A stretch of DNA of 64,000 nucleotides, taken from Rhodococcus zopfii NBRC 100606 = JCM 9919 (lineage in GTDB: Bacteria; Actinomycetota; Actinomycetes; Mycobacteriales; Mycobacteriaceae). The number at the start of each line of letters is the position of its first letter. Position 1 is the stretch's first letter. Below, one piece after another: positions 47,724 through 57,094 of this stretch. A program made the position numbers and the translations under genes. Location: positions 104,247 to 168,246 of the forward strand of contig NZ_BCXI01000017.1 in NCBI RefSeq assembly GCF_001895025.1. The letters run 5' to 3'. The notes below the pieces were generated by a model. The model had not been told where the DNA came from. It was given only the letters and a program-made list of their open reading frames with translations, and did no database searches.

Positions 47724-48353
47724 ATGAATCCCACTCCCGGTTGGTATCCGGACCCCGCAACCCCCGCCCAACTCCGGTGGTGGGATGGGCGGAACTGGAC
47801 CGAGAAGACAACTGCTGCGCCCGCCCCGAGCACTACTAGCCCCGTGGACGCCATGGGGAACACCGGCCCGGTCATAGCGACCCCGGTCATAGCGACGACG
47901 AGCAATCCGATCGCACCATCCGCAGCCCCGGCCGCGTCGACGTCCACGACGAACTACATGCCGAATCTGATCGGTGCTCTGGCAGCAAGCGTGGGTATCG
48001 TGATCGGAAGCATCGGACCGTGGGTGAGTTTCATGGCCATGTCCAAGAACGGCATCAGCGGTGACGGGGCGGTCACCTTGGTCCTGGGCATTGTGTCCAT
48101 GATCGCGATGTTCTCGATCCTGTCCCGCGGCGGAATCTCGCGCATCGGAGACCGATGGATCGGCGTCGGCGCCGGGGTCATTTGCCTGGTGATCTCCATC
48201 CCGAACATCATGAACGTCACCTCGGCCACCACGGAGGTGTTCGACCGGACCATCGGAGCGCAGGTTGGATGGGGACTGTGGCTGACCGCGCTGTCGTCGG
48301 CAGTGTTGTGTCTGACGGGACTGACTGTCGCCAAACAAACCCGCAGGAAGTAA
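47724..48353 (+). CDS. DUF2510 membrane protein
   Basis: The 209-residue product opens with a DUF2510 domain (GWYPDP, LRWWDGRNWTEKT at 5-30), a short motif on many actinobacterial membrane proteins. A Pro/Ser/Thr linker leads to about four membrane helices between 75 and 205, with IGPW, GVGAGVICLVIS and VGWGLWL. The last features are shared with the membrane protein at 25496. The ATG at 47724 lies 55 bp after an inverted repeat. Role in conjugation or envelope unknown. Confidence 0.8.
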   Translation: MNPTPGWYPDPATPAQLRWWDGRNWTEKTTAAPAPSTTSPVDAMGNTGPVIATPVIATTSNPIAPSAAPAASTSTTNYMPNLIGALAASVGIVIGSIGPWVSFMAMSKNGISGDGAVTLVLGIVSMIAMFSILSRGGISRIGDRWIGVGAGVICLVISIPNIMNVTSATTEVFDRTIGAQVGWGLWLTALSSAVLCLTGLTVAKQTRRK

Positions 48354-48640
48354 CACGCTCGCTCACAGCCCCATGCACTCTGGCGGCGGTACCGGCCGCA
48401 TCGGAACTGACCTGCAGCCCCCGACACGCAGTCACACGCCGACAACGAGGAGTGTCCCCACCGAGCGGGGGTAAGGCCGTCTGCGGGACCGCGCCGACGA
48501 CGGCACCCTCACCTGCCGCGACCCCCCACTTGCCGACGGCCCCTTGGACAGGGCCAGTTTCATGCCACTCCTTCCAATGCCTCGTCCCGGCCCGGCGCGG
48601 CCGAGGATCGTCGTGTCGTCGCTCGGATCACTGCTGTCTC
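48354..48640. other. intergenic region between convergent operons
   Basis: About 290 bp separate the rightward membrane-protein gene from the leftward transfer operon. I see no gene and no clear intrinsic terminator. GC-rich short hairpins are possible near 48490-48560, but none has a T-run. Confidence 0.4.
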
Positions 48641-49219
48641 CTAGTCGTGCTGGCTGATGATCTTGTCGACCAGCTCGGGCGGAACCGGGTCGGCGGGCAT
48701 GGCGGGCCAGCCCATGAAGCTGCGATCGGATTTGGCGTTGGCCATCGGTCCGGTGTCGCCGTCGAGGATGACCCTCAGATGTGGTTCGAGGTGCTGGATC
48801 CACCACGAGGACATCGCGGACATCGAGTCCGACATCCGTGCTTCTTCCCAGGCTTGGTGCAGCGCGGTCAGGCGGGCGACGACCTCCGGGTAGGCCCACC
48901 ACCGCGGGTCCCAGGACAATCCACCGTCGTTGTCGCTGATCCGGCGGCGGATCACCGGCAGGAAGAATCCGTTCACCCAGTCGATGACGTTCGTGTACTT
49001 CGGCTGCTTCTTCTCCTGCTCCGGATGGGTCGCAGGCTGCGAGGACTCCGGGACGATCGTGTGCTGAGGCTGCGTCGAGGGCTCCGGGACGATCGTGTGC
49101 TGAGGCTGCGTCGAGGGCTCCGGGACGGCCGGTTGCTCGGTCGTGTCGGCTTCGTCTCCGTCTCCGGCGTCGTTGCCGGTATCCCATCGATCGTCGGTCG
49201 TTCGGGGCAGATTCACCAT
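48641..49219 (-). CDS. DUF4913 family protein
   Basis: The 192-residue product has a disordered acidic N-terminus with tandem copies of VPEPSTQPQHTI (residues 32-55). A DUF4913 domain follows from about 75, with WDPRWWAYPEVVARL and WWIQHLEPHLRVIL. The family is common on actinobacterial plasmids and next to transfer genes; activity is unknown. It starts 2 bp after the coupling-protein stop and closes the transfer operon. The ATG at 49219 directly follows the upstream stop, so translation is coupled. Confidence 0.85.
   Translation of the reverse strand: MVNLPRTTDDRWDTGNDAGDGDEADTTEQPAVPEPSTQPQHTIVPEPSTQPQHTIVPESSQPATHPEQEKKQPKYTNVIDWVNGFFLPVIRRRISDNDGGLSWDPRWWAYPEVVARLTALHQAWEEARMSDSMSAMSSWWIQHLEPHLRVILDGDTGPMANAKSDRSFMGWPAMPADPVPPELVDKIISQHD
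49055..49126 (-). repeat. 36-bp tandem repeat within the DUF4913 gene
   Basis: Two near-identical 36-bp units encode VPEPSTQPQHTI twice, followed by a partial third (VPESSQPA). In-frame unit length means copy changes would keep the reading frame. The repeat lies in a linker, so length variation between strains is plausible. Confidence 0.75.
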
Positions 49220-49221
49220 GC

Positions 49222-51291
49222 TTATTCCTTCGACATGAACTCGGATGTGAACAGGGCAGCTGTGCGGGAGGGCTCCACGACCGGCTCGTCAGCCACGGGT
49301 GCCTGTTCCGGCGTGTCGTACTGGTCGTCCTCCCCTGCGCGTCGCGGTGGACGACGGCCTGCAGCCGGCTGTTCCGGTACTCCGTACTCGAAGCCGTCCG
49401 CGAAGGTCATCGGTGAACGGTCGGTGACCGGCCGATCGGATTCCCCGACGGGCAGGGCTTTTTGCTGGGCGGGGCCGAGCTGCTTGCTTTCCTGCTTGGA
49501 CTGGCGGATCTTCTCGGCGAACGGGGAGCCACCCCAGAACGCTTTGCGGACCAGGATCGGGGTGGAGCCACCGATCGTGACGAGGGCGCGGGTTTTCGGC
49601 AGTGCTCGAAGGTCCCGCTTTTCGAAGATGGTTTCCTTCTGCCAGCTGCTCGACACGCTGGCCTGACTGCTGGAGAAGAAGCCGGCGGGGCGACTGCGGG
49701 ATTCGGTGTCGACGTAGTGGGTGCCGACGGCATCGACCAGGCCGGACAGGAATGCGTCGTCTTCGACGTTGCCGCCGTACCAGATCACGCTGCACGCATC
49801 GACCATGGCTTTGAACGCTTCGCGGCCCCAGACCTTCTCGCCCTGGGAGGGGGACTGGAAGAAGGTGATGAGGATGATGCCGCGGCCGCCGAAGTGTGAG
49901 TACCAGCGGGGCAGGTCTTCGAGCTTGCAGATGTTGGCGGCCTCGTCGAGCACCGCCGTCAGCGGGAGCGGCATCCGTTCGGAGTCCTGCTGCTCGGAGT
50001 ATTCCTCGGCGCAGGTGAGGATCTGCCCGACCAGGGCACTCGAGATCGCCGAGGACGAGCCGGGACCGTCCTTGGACAGCGCATACATCGTGTCGGTGCG
50101 GGCGACGAACTCGTCGGCGAGGAACTCCGGCAGGTCGTGGACGTGCTCACCGTCGCTGATGGTGACCTGGCCGGACCCATCGGTGCCGATGACCACCCGG
50201 CGGTTCGGCAGGACCGCTTCGGCGTAGCGAGGTTCGTCCAGCGGGGACAAAAAGCGCCGGGCCATGTCGTAGAAGCCGTCGCGCTGTTTGGCGTTGACGG
50301 CCTGCTTGCCGCGCATCGTGCGGGCGAGTTCCGGGTAGCCGTGCTGCTCGAGCACCGCCGGGGGGATCTGCGATTGGGTGTGGGTCAGCCACTCGACCAC
50401 GTGCCGGATGTCCCCGCCGGCCAGGGCGGCGGCGAGCAGGTAGGAGGCGAACAGGTCGCGGGCGTTGCCGTCGAAGTAGGCATCGACTCGGGCACCGGGA
50501 TCGGTGGCGGCGGAGATGAAGTAACCGCACACCGCCGCAGCAGACGGCAGGTCGGTGACATTGCGCAGCGGATCGAACCAGAAGCTCGCCCGCTGCTGCC
50601 GGTTACCGGTGCTCACCCCTTGCAGGTCGAACACCCACACCCGCCCGCTCTGGCGGCGGAGGCCGACGGTGTGCGAGTACACGTCACCCCGGTTGGACGC
50701 CACCAGCGCCGCCCCGGGGGCGTGGCAGATCGCCGGGATCGCGAAGCTCGCCGACTTGCCCATCCGGGCGCCGGCGAACGCGATCGCCACGAATTCCCAG
50801 GTCATCCGCAGGGTGCGACCCCCGACCACGGTGTCACCGAGGGGGATACCGAGGTAGCCGGGATGGTCTGTCGGGATCGCCGGGGCGAGCCGGTCGGTAC
50901 TGGCCGCGAGGTACGTCGGGTCGGCCTCGTCGACCTCCCGCGGATCGACCATCGTGCGGGCGAGACGATCGATCTGCTTCTCGAAGCGGGTGCCCTCGAC
51001 CGTTTCGAGCACCCCGAACCGGCGCAGCGCCCACCACCCGGCCCCGGCGACCGCCGCGACCAGCACCACCTCGAGAATCAGGACGGTCGTCGCCCCGGCC
51101 GGCCAGCTCGTCGCCCCCAGCGCCAGAGCGAACAGCAGGCCGATCGGATTCCAGGTGGGATCGTGGCCCCCGCCGGTGTTGTAGGCGATCGTCGGCAGAT
51201 ACGCCACCACCACCAGAGCAGGGAACGCGGTGAGGATCACCTCGTCGGCGCCCGAGGAGGTACGGGGCCGGTCGCGTCGCGTCTGTGCCAT
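49222..51291 (-). CDS. TraG/VirD4-like type IV coupling protein
   Basis: The 689-residue product has two membrane helices (about 18-38 and 65-90), then a P-loop AGARMGKSA (173-181) and Walker B LTAVLDEAAN (444-453). These are the hallmarks of VirD4/TraG coupling ATPases, hexameric pumps that pass the relaxase-DNA complex into the secretion channel. The C-terminal 120 residues are charged and probably disordered. The ATG at 51291 has AAGGGG at about 11 bp. It sits in the transfer operon downstream of a lipoprotein gene (15 bp gap) and before DUF4913. Confidence 0.92.
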   Translation of the reverse strand: MAQTRRDRPRTSSGADEVILTAFPALVVVAYLPTIAYNTGGGHDPTWNPIGLLFALALGATSWPAGATTVLILEVVLVAAVAGAGWWALRRFGVLETVEGTRFEKQIDRLARTMVDPREVDEADPTYLAASTDRLAPAIPTDHPGYLGIPLGDTVVGGRTLRMTWEFVAIAFAGARMGKSASFAIPAICHAPGAALVASNRGDVYSHTVGLRRQSGRVWVFDLQGVSTGNRQQRASFWFDPLRNVTDLPSAAAVCGYFISAATDPGARVDAYFDGNARDLFASYLLAAALAGGDIRHVVEWLTHTQSQIPPAVLEQHGYPELARTMRGKQAVNAKQRDGFYDMARRFLSPLDEPRYAEAVLPNRRVVIGTDGSGQVTISDGEHVHDLPEFLADEFVARTDTMYALSKDGPGSSSAISSALVGQILTCAEEYSEQQDSERMPLPLTAVLDEAANICKLEDLPRWYSHFGGRGIILITFFQSPSQGEKVWGREAFKAMVDACSVIWYGGNVEDDAFLSGLVDAVGTHYVDTESRSRPAGFFSSSQASVSSSWQKETIFEKRDLRALPKTRALVTIGGSTPILVRKAFWGGSPFAEKIRQSKQESKQLGPAQQKALPVGESDRPVTDRSPMTFADGFEYGVPEQPAAGRRPPRRAGEDDQYDTPEQAPVADEPVVEPSRTAALFTSEFMSKE

Positions 51292-51306
51292 GGTCGTGCG
51301 CCCCTT

Positions 51307-51855
51307 CTACTGCTGGAATCGGTAGTCGGTCAGGCGCCACCCGTCGTCGGTGCGGACGGTGGTGGTGCGCCAGGTCTGCGCGGTCAGGCGGGTGCTGCGC
51401 CCGCTCGCGTGCAGCACCGTCTGGGTGCAGGTGAGATCGATGACCACGGTGCGCATCCCGGCCGGTGCGGCCGGGGTCGAGTCGGCCCGCACACAGGTCG
51501 CGGCCACCGCGTCCTTCGACGCCGCCCACTGCTGCCAGTCCGGGTCCGGGCGTACCTCGGCGCGGGTGCCGGATTCGGCGACGGCGAGCAGGTCCCCACC
51601 GAGATACGCCGTGGCCCGGATCAGCGCGTCGGCCTTGCTCTCGTCGATCGCGGGCTGCCAGGACAGGATCATCCCCATGGCCGTGATCGCGGTCTGGTCG
51701 GCGCCCGTCTGCTGGGGCGAGAGCGGCTCGATCACCTGGTGGTCGTCGCTGCCCTCATGAACGTGCTGGTCGCGGGTGGTGTCGCTGCCGCAGCCGGCCA
51801 ACGCGACGGCGGCCGCGGTGCACACCGCCGCGACGGTGATGCGTGTGATCCTCAC
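51307..51855 (-). CDS. transfer-operon lipoprotein
   Basis: The 182-residue product has a signal with a lipobox (VALAGC) and then a compact domain with two Cys and the pattern WQQWAASKDAVAATC near 115-130. The C-terminus (DGWRLTDYRFQQ) resembles the end of NTF2-like/VirB8-type folds, but that is by eye. A GTG at 51855 has AAAAGAGG 7 bp upstream, which decides it over an unrelated in-frame extension. It lies 14 bp after the hydrolase gene in the transfer operon. An envelope part of the mating channel is inference. Confidence 0.8.
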   Translation of the reverse strand: MRITRITVAAVCTAAAVALAGCGSDTTRDQHVHEGSDDHQVIEPLSPQQTGADQTAITAMGMILSWQPAIDESKADALIRATAYLGGDLLAVAESGTRAEVRPDPDWQQWAASKDAVAATCVRADSTPAAPAGMRTVVIDLTCTQTVLHASGRSTRLTAQTWRTTTVRTDDGWRLTDYRFQQ

Positions 51856-51869
51856 GGGCGTACCTCTTT

Positions 51870-53501
51870 TCACTGGTTGCTCATCGCCCGGTACTGCGGT
51901 TCGGCGGCGATGATCTTGTCGGCGTAGGGGCGGGTCTGCACCACGTAGTCGGTGTGCCCGGTCGGGAAGCCCCCGGAGGCCAGGACCGCGCCTTCGCCGG
52001 CGTTGTAGCCGGCCAGATACAGCTCGGTGCGCCCGTTCGGTGCGGAGACCACCCCGTCTGCGATCGCGCCGTCGACGGTGGCCGCGAGGGTGCACATGTA
52101 ATGGCCCTGGGCCATGACCGCATCGCCGATGCTGTTCACATCGACCTTCCCGTCGCCGTCGTAGTCCCGGCCGTAGGACGCCCACGTGCCGGGCATGAAC
52201 TGCGCCGGTCCCCTCGCCCCGGTCACCGACACCGGAGCGTCGGTGCCGTGGCGGAAGCCGTTCTCGGCGGCGAGCTGGGCGGCGAGCAACGACGGCGTGA
52301 TCTGCGGGCAGATCGACCCGGCCCGCTCGAGCCACGGCGCGAACTCGTCCGGCACCGTGCCGTCGGCGAGCCGGTCGCCCAGTCCCTCACCGGAGATGAG
52401 GCAGTCGGCGGCCGCGGCGGTGGCGTTGCCGCGGCCGCCGGGCAGCGCTCCCCACGACACCAACCTCTCGTCGGTGCCCTGCCCCCGGACACTGATGTGC
52501 ACGTGGTCGTAGTGGTTCTGGGTTTCGCTGCCGCGGTCCTCCATCAGGCTGGGGGCACCGCCGACGGGGTAGTAGGTCTGCCGCCAGATCACGTATTCGA
52601 CGTCGAAGAACTCCGCGTTGGCCAGGATGTAGTCGGTGATCTCGTCCCCGAGCGCCACCCCGTCGCCGGAGCGGTGGTTCGGGATCATCACATCGATGGC
52701 CCGGCCTTCGGTGTGGTCGGTGGCGTCACCGCCGCCTGGGCGCCAGCCGCCGATACCCCCGATCCGGTCGCCGAACTTCAGGTGGGCTGCGCGAGCGACC
52801 TTTTTCGCATCGACCTGCAGGCCCTGCTCGGAGCCGGCCGACGGCGGCAACGGCTGCGCCAGATTCCCCCGCGGCGGGGCCGGCGGCACCGGCGTGGTCG
52901 GCCCGGCCGAGGACTGTCCCGGGGCGGGGGCGGCTTCGTAGTACGGCAGCGGATCCACCGCTTCGGTGCCCCAGCCGCCGGGCCAGAGTTCCCAGTGCAG
53001 GTGCGGTCCGGTCGATTCCCCCCGGTTGCCGAGGGTCGCGATCTGCTGACCGGCGCGGACCTGCTCACCGACTTCGACGGTGTAGGTGTCGATGTGCCCG
53101 TACACGGTGGACACCAACTGCCCGCCGCGGGTGTGGTCGAGCACCACCCACTGCCCGAACCCGCTGGCGGGGCCGGCATGGCGCACCACCGCGTCCGCGG
53201 AGGCGTAGATGGGGGTGCCGACGGCGCCGGCCAGGTCGATGCCCTGATGCTGGGTCCCCCACCGCTCACCGAACCCGGAGGTGAGGGTGACGGCGGAGGG
53301 ATCGACCGGTTTGAGGAACGAGCCGGTCGGTGCGAGCCGGTCCCCCGACCCCACACCCGAACCGGGGCCGAGGCAGGTCGTGCCGTTCTCGCGGTCTTGT
53401 TCGTCCTGGATCCCCATCACCAGCACGAGGAGCAGGAAGAACGGAATGAGCGTAAGCGCCAGGATCAGCGCGATCAGCCCGGTGCCCCCCTTGTCGGTCA
53501 C
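51870..53501 (-). CDS. M23 peptidase/lytic transglycosylase, VirB1-like
   Basis: The 543-residue product has one membrane helix (10-30), then an M23/LytM endopeptidase domain with H85 and D89 in TQHQGIDL and HLHWE at 167-171. A middle domain at about 225-345 carries AIDVMIPNHR and DHVHIS, as in ARB_07466-like proteins. An SLT lytic transglycosylase (about 395-530) has E413 in AAENGF and GPAQFMP. Three wall-acting domains in one chain match hydrolases of Gram-positive type IV secretion, which open peptidoglycan for the mating channel. The start is a GTG in a GTGA overlap with the HTH gene. Confidence 0.92.
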   Translation of the reverse strand: MTDKGGTGLIALILALTLIPFFLLLVLVMGIQDEQDRENGTTCLGPGSGVGSGDRLAPTGSFLKPVDPSAVTLTSGFGERWGTQHQGIDLAGAVGTPIYASADAVVRHAGPASGFGQWVVLDHTRGGQLVSTVYGHIDTYTVEVGEQVRAGQQIATLGNRGESTGPHLHWELWPGGWGTEAVDPLPYYEAAPAPGQSSAGPTTPVPPAPPRGNLAQPLPPSAGSEQGLQVDAKKVARAAHLKFGDRIGGIGGWRPGGGDATDHTEGRAIDVMIPNHRSGDGVALGDEITDYILANAEFFDVEYVIWRQTYYPVGGAPSLMEDRGSETQNHYDHVHISVRGQGTDERLVSWGALPGGRGNATAAAADCLISGEGLGDRLADGTVPDEFAPWLERAGSICPQITPSLLAAQLAAENGFRHGTDAPVSVTGARGPAQFMPGTWASYGRDYDGDGKVDVNSIGDAVMAQGHYMCTLAATVDGAIADGVVSAPNGRTELYLAGYNAGEGAVLASGGFPTGHTDYVVQTRPYADKIIAAEPQYRAMSNQ

Positions 53502-53812
53502 CGCAGACTCAGATCCTCGGCGAGGGCTGCGTGCTTGCGCACCAACGCCCGGTTCAGCTCCTGCGCCAACGCCAGCTCCGCCTCCAGGGCGGCGACTTGC
53601 TGCGGGGTGCGGCGGGGACGGCGGCCGGAGCGGTTGACCCAGCCCCGCACCGTCGTCTCGGCCACCTCCAGCTGCGCCGCGGCGGCTCGCGTCGCGGCGG
53701 TGAAGCTGTCCCCGGCCTGCATGCGCTGAAGGACCGCCTCGATCGCGGCCTCACGGGTGAGGTCATCGACCAGGGTGTACCGGCGGCGGCCGGGACGGCC
53801 ACGCCGGCTCAT
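53498..53812 (-). CDS. small HTH and coiled-coil protein
   Basis: The 104-residue product is Arg-rich at its start (MSRRGRPGRRRY) and has an HTH-like segment, AAAQLEVAETTVRGWVN near 45-62, as in transposase-type HTHs. A short coiled coil follows (QQVAALEAELALAQEL). It is embedded between the VirB4 and hydrolase genes with 4-bp overlaps on both sides (ATGA and GTGA), so its amount is tied to theirs. DNA binding and operon control, or a coupling role, are both possible. Longer readings upstream are non-native. Confidence 0.8.
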   Translation of the reverse strand: MSRRGRPGRRRYTLVDDLTREAAIEAVLQRMQAGDSFTAATRAAAAQLEVAETTVRGWVNRSGRRPRRTPQQVAALEAELALAQELNRALVRKHAALAEDLSLR

Positions 53813-55569
53813 GCTGCGAACTCCGTGCCCCGGTCCTCGTCGGCGGCCCGCAGACGGGCATCGGTGTCGTGAATCCCGGAGTCCTTCTCCGCCTGGGGCA
53901 CCCACACCTTGAACGGGGTGCCCGGTGTCGCGCCTTCGCCGAGCTTGAGCAGGAAATGCCCGACACCGGCCGCGGTGCGCGTGCTGTCCGCCACGCCGGG
54001 AGCACCGTCAGCCGAGGCCAGCGCCTTGCGTCGGGCTTGGCGCAGTGTCTTCTTCTCCTCCACCGAGTTGGTGGTGTCGTTGGCCCAGCCGGTGACCATC
54101 GCGCGTTCGGCCTGCGAGAACGTCATGAAGTGAGCGAGGCGGTCGAGTTCGGCTTCGGGGACCGGGCCGATGATCCGGGCGCGGGAGCGTTCGATCATGC
54201 CCAGCGCGCCGACCTTCTCGAAGTCCGCCAGCGAGTGGGTGACCAGCGTCAGCGCCACACCCATCGACCGCTGCAACCGCTGCACCGCGTCCAGGCGGGC
54301 CACCGCCGAGCTGCCGGTCTGGATCACCTGCCAGACCTCGTCCAAGATGATGTGCGCCGCGATCGACTTCGCGCCGGGCACCTGGTTGTCGGCCAGGATG
54401 TGCGCCGCCTCCACCGCCGCGAACGCCTCGTTCCACCCGGCGAGCAGCACGGCGGCCCGCATCAGCTCGTCCCCCGGCGGGACGGAGGACATGTCCAGGT
54501 CCACCATCGGCTTGGTGATATCGATCCGCACGGTGCTGTGCCGGTTGAAGGTCTCTCCGAACCGGCCCTTGACCAACGCGCGCAGCGAGCGCAGCAGCGG
54601 TTTGATCTGACCGCGGTATTCCTCGGCGGTGTCGGCCACCGCATCGTCCCTCAGCTCGTCGGGGCCGGAGGCGATCAGCGTCAGCAGGTCCTCGATCCGG
54701 GCCGCATGATTGTTGTCGAACGTCGAGCCCGGGGCGTAGAGCAGCCGGATCGCCGAGGCGAGCAGGGTTTCCTCGAAGTCCTGCAGCGGGCCGCGGCGGA
54801 CGATCTCGAGCAGCGCGCAGATCATGTTGAGCTGGCGGGCGTGCAGCGCGAACTCGGCCTTTTCCCGCTCCAGGGAGCCTGCGGGGAGCTGTTCGATTGC
54901 GTCGCCGATCGGGCCGCGGCCCAGCGGGTTGATCGCGCCGGTGCCGTAGCCGACCTCGCTGACCTGCCCGCCGACCTGCTCGGCGAGCACCCGCAGGTCC
55001 GGCTTGACGTCGCCGGGCACGAGCACGAGCGTGCCGCGGGCGATGTCGCCGAGGGCGATGCGGCGCAGCAGGGTGGATTTGCCGAAGCCGTTGAGGGCGC
55101 AGATGAAGCAGGACGGGGCGGTGATCGCCTTCATCTTCCAGGCGTAGAGCGGATCGAAACCGACGGCGGCTCCGGTGGTCAGGTGCCGGCCCAGCGGGGT
55201 GCCCAGCAGCGGGGCCTTCGCGCCGACGATCCACGGATAGATCCCGGCGACCTGCACACTCGTGCCGCGGTATTCGACCGGGGGCATCACCGTGGACATC
55301 CGGCCCCCGCCGGGGCCGTCGAACCCGCGGGCGTCGAGATCGGCGACCTGGCGGTCGAAGCCGTCGGTGTTGATTCGGGTCAACCGCTCCACCGTCGCCC
55401 GGCGACTGTACTGGCGGGTGACCAGGCTTTTCTTCCATGCCTTCTTGAGTCCGGTTGCGGTGGCGGCCTGCTCTTCGAGGCGGGAGAGCTCGTCGTCCGA
55501 CAGCAGAGTCTTGGCGATCTTCTCCGCTGTGAGCAGCCGCGACGATCTCGTGGCGTTGCGTGCACTCAT
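53809..55569 (-). CDS. VirB4-like conjugation ATPase
   Basis: The 586-residue product has a P-loop ALNGFGKSTLL (158-168), Walker B HIILDEVWQ near 405-413, and the LVTHSLADF segment typical of VirB4/TraC ATPases. These power assembly and substrate passage in type IV secretion. It is shorter than VirB4 proteins with a full N-terminal domain (about 800 residues); the SCO6880-like protein upstream may supply that part. The ATG at 55569 follows AAAGGG. It starts 19 bp after the SCO6880-like gene and overlaps the HTH gene by 4 bp. Confidence 0.9.
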   Translation of the reverse strand: MSARNATRSSRLLTAEKIAKTLLSDDELSRLEEQAATATGLKKAWKKSLVTRQYSRRATVERLTRINTDGFDRQVADLDARGFDGPGGGRMSTVMPPVEYRGTSVQVAGIYPWIVGAKAPLLGTPLGRHLTTGAAVGFDPLYAWKMKAITAPSCFICALNGFGKSTLLRRIALGDIARGTLVLVPGDVKPDLRVLAEQVGGQVSEVGYGTGAINPLGRGPIGDAIEQLPAGSLEREKAEFALHARQLNMICALLEIVRRGPLQDFEETLLASAIRLLYAPGSTFDNNHAARIEDLLTLIASGPDELRDDAVADTAEEYRGQIKPLLRSLRALVKGRFGETFNRHSTVRIDITKPMVDLDMSSVPPGDELMRAAVLLAGWNEAFAAVEAAHILADNQVPGAKSIAAHIILDEVWQVIQTGSSAVARLDAVQRLQRSMGVALTLVTHSLADFEKVGALGMIERSRARIIGPVPEAELDRLAHFMTFSQAERAMVTGWANDTTNSVEEKKTLRQARRKALASADGAPGVADSTRTAAGVGHFLLKLGEGATPGTPFKVWVPQAEKDSGIHDTDARLRAADEDRGTEFAA

Positions 55570-55588
55570 GCCTATAGCCCTTTGCGTG

Positions 55589-57094
55589 TCAGTTGCTGAG
55601 GAAGCTGGGAATGGTGGTGTGGTCCGGGGCGATGACCCCGACACCGAGGCAGGCCGCGAACGCGGCGGCCTGCCAGCACCAGGAGCGGCGGATCGTCAGC
55701 CGGCTCTGGCGCGAGAGGTCTTCGATGAGGGCGTCGATCTTCGGCACATCGGCGCTGCCGGCCGGTTCGGTGACGGTGATGAGCACCCCGAAGCGCACCA
55801 TGCCCGCACCGCGGGCCTGCTCCATGCGGGCTTGCGAGGTGGCGGCGACCTCGATCTGCGACTTCGCCGAGGCGATCGAGCCGTTCTTGAGCGAGCCGCC
55901 GTGGGCCTCGGCCATCGCGTTGCGGTAGTCGCGGTCGGCGATGTCGGTGGCATCGCCGGCCGAATGCGGCCGGTAGAGCACCGACACCCGCTTGAGCGGC
56001 ACCGCATCGTTCGGCGCCAGCAACCTTTGCAGCACCCGTTCGGTGACCGCGCCCTTGGGGGCTTCGCGCATCTCCCAGGTCACCGACACCGCGCCGTCGT
56101 GGACGTACTTGCCGCCGTCCGGGCTTTCCAGGGCGGTGCGCGGACCGCAGTCCTCCCAGCTCAAGCCGGTGCCGTCGCCGGAGTGCAGGCCGGCCTCGAC
56201 ATCGACGAGCGAGGCCGGATCGTAGGAGCGGCGCACGAACGCCATGACCTCGTCGGCATCCATCGGCGAGCACGGCACACCGGCCCGCGCCGCCGCCGCG
56301 GTCAGCGCGGGCAGCCGGCGGCCGAGCTCGACGGCCTGCTCGGAGGGGTCCTGCCTGCGTTCGGTGGTCTTGGCCTCGAAGGTGATCGCAATGCGGGCTG
56401 CCAGGCGGATACCGCCCGTGGTCAGTCCGGTGGCGAGCTGGTAGGCCGCGTCGCGGGCCAGCGGCGGGGCGTCGGCGCGGGTGTTCTGGTGGACCGTCTC
56501 GTACAGCTCGATGCCGGTCTCGGGCAGGGTTTCGACGGTGGTGACCACCGCGAGGATGTCCGAGGTCTCCCCCGCCGCGGACAGGAACTGCGCCCAGTTG
56601 CCGACATAGTGATCGATCACGTCCTGATCGACGGCCTCGGCGCCCTGCGGGTAGGCGTCGAACACGACCGTGTAGGCACCCCGGCTGGGCATGTGGATCA
56701 TCCCGAAGGTGCGCCCGTCGGAGTCGATGCCCTCGTACAGGTCGGTGTCGGCGAGCACCCCGGGAAGCCGGTACGCACGCCCGGGAACGCGGGAGAACGT
56801 GCCCGAGGCGTAGGTGTGCTCACCGCGACGGCGTGCCCGCCAGAACTGGACTCGCATCAGTGCCCTTTCGTAACCGGACCGCCCGTCGCGGGAGATGACC
56901 AGGGGGATGAAGCACACGATCACCGGGACCGCCAGCAGCACGGTGACCTTCAGGCCGAAGAACAGACCCGTGATGATGACCAGGGCCGCAGCCGCGATCG
57001 CGGCGATCGAGGTGCCGAAGGTGGCCCCGAGCAGGCCGGTCTCCCGAGGCCGGCGCCAGTTGCCGTAGGTGTTGTAGGTCTTCTCCTCGCTCAC
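55589..57094 (-). CDS. SCO6880-like membrane protein of the transfer apparatus
   Basis: The 501-residue product has two adjacent membrane helices near 24-45 and 48-66, and then a long cytoplasmic part with strand and helix alternation (TTVETLPETGIELYE). Another hydrophobic helix lies near the C-terminus. The layout matches the SCO6880 family that accompanies VirB4 in actinobacterial transfer loci, where it probably anchors the ATPase like VirB3 plus the VirB4 N-terminal domain. That role is inference. It overlaps the SCO6881-like gene by 4 bp. Confidence 0.85.
   Translation of the reverse strand: MSEEKTYNTYGNWRRPRETGLLGATFGTSIAAIAAAALVIITGLFFGLKVTVLLAVPVIVCFIPLVISRDGRSGYERALMRVQFWRARRRGEHTYASGTFSRVPGRAYRLPGVLADTDLYEGIDSDGRTFGMIHMPSRGAYTVVFDAYPQGAEAVDQDVIDHYVGNWAQFLSAAGETSDILAVVTTVETLPETGIELYETVHQNTRADAPPLARDAAYQLATGLTTGGIRLAARIAITFEAKTTERRQDPSEQAVELGRRLPALTAAAARAGVPCSPMDADEVMAFVRRSYDPASLVDVEAGLHSGDGTGLSWEDCGPRTALESPDGGKYVHDGAVSVTWEMREAPKGAVTERVLQRLLAPNDAVPLKRVSVLYRPHSAGDATDIADRDYRNAMAEAHGGSLKNGSIASAKSQIEVAATSQARMEQARGAGMVRFGVLITVTEPAGSADVPKIDALIEDLSRQSRLTIRRSWCWQAAAFAACLGVGVIAPDHTTIPSFLSN

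Noticed and set aside
51856..52335. Upstream extension of the transfer lipoprotein frame
   Set aside because: It is Arg/His-rich and antiparallel-frame shadow of the hydrolase gene; the GTG at 51855 has a proper ribosome site and signal peptide.
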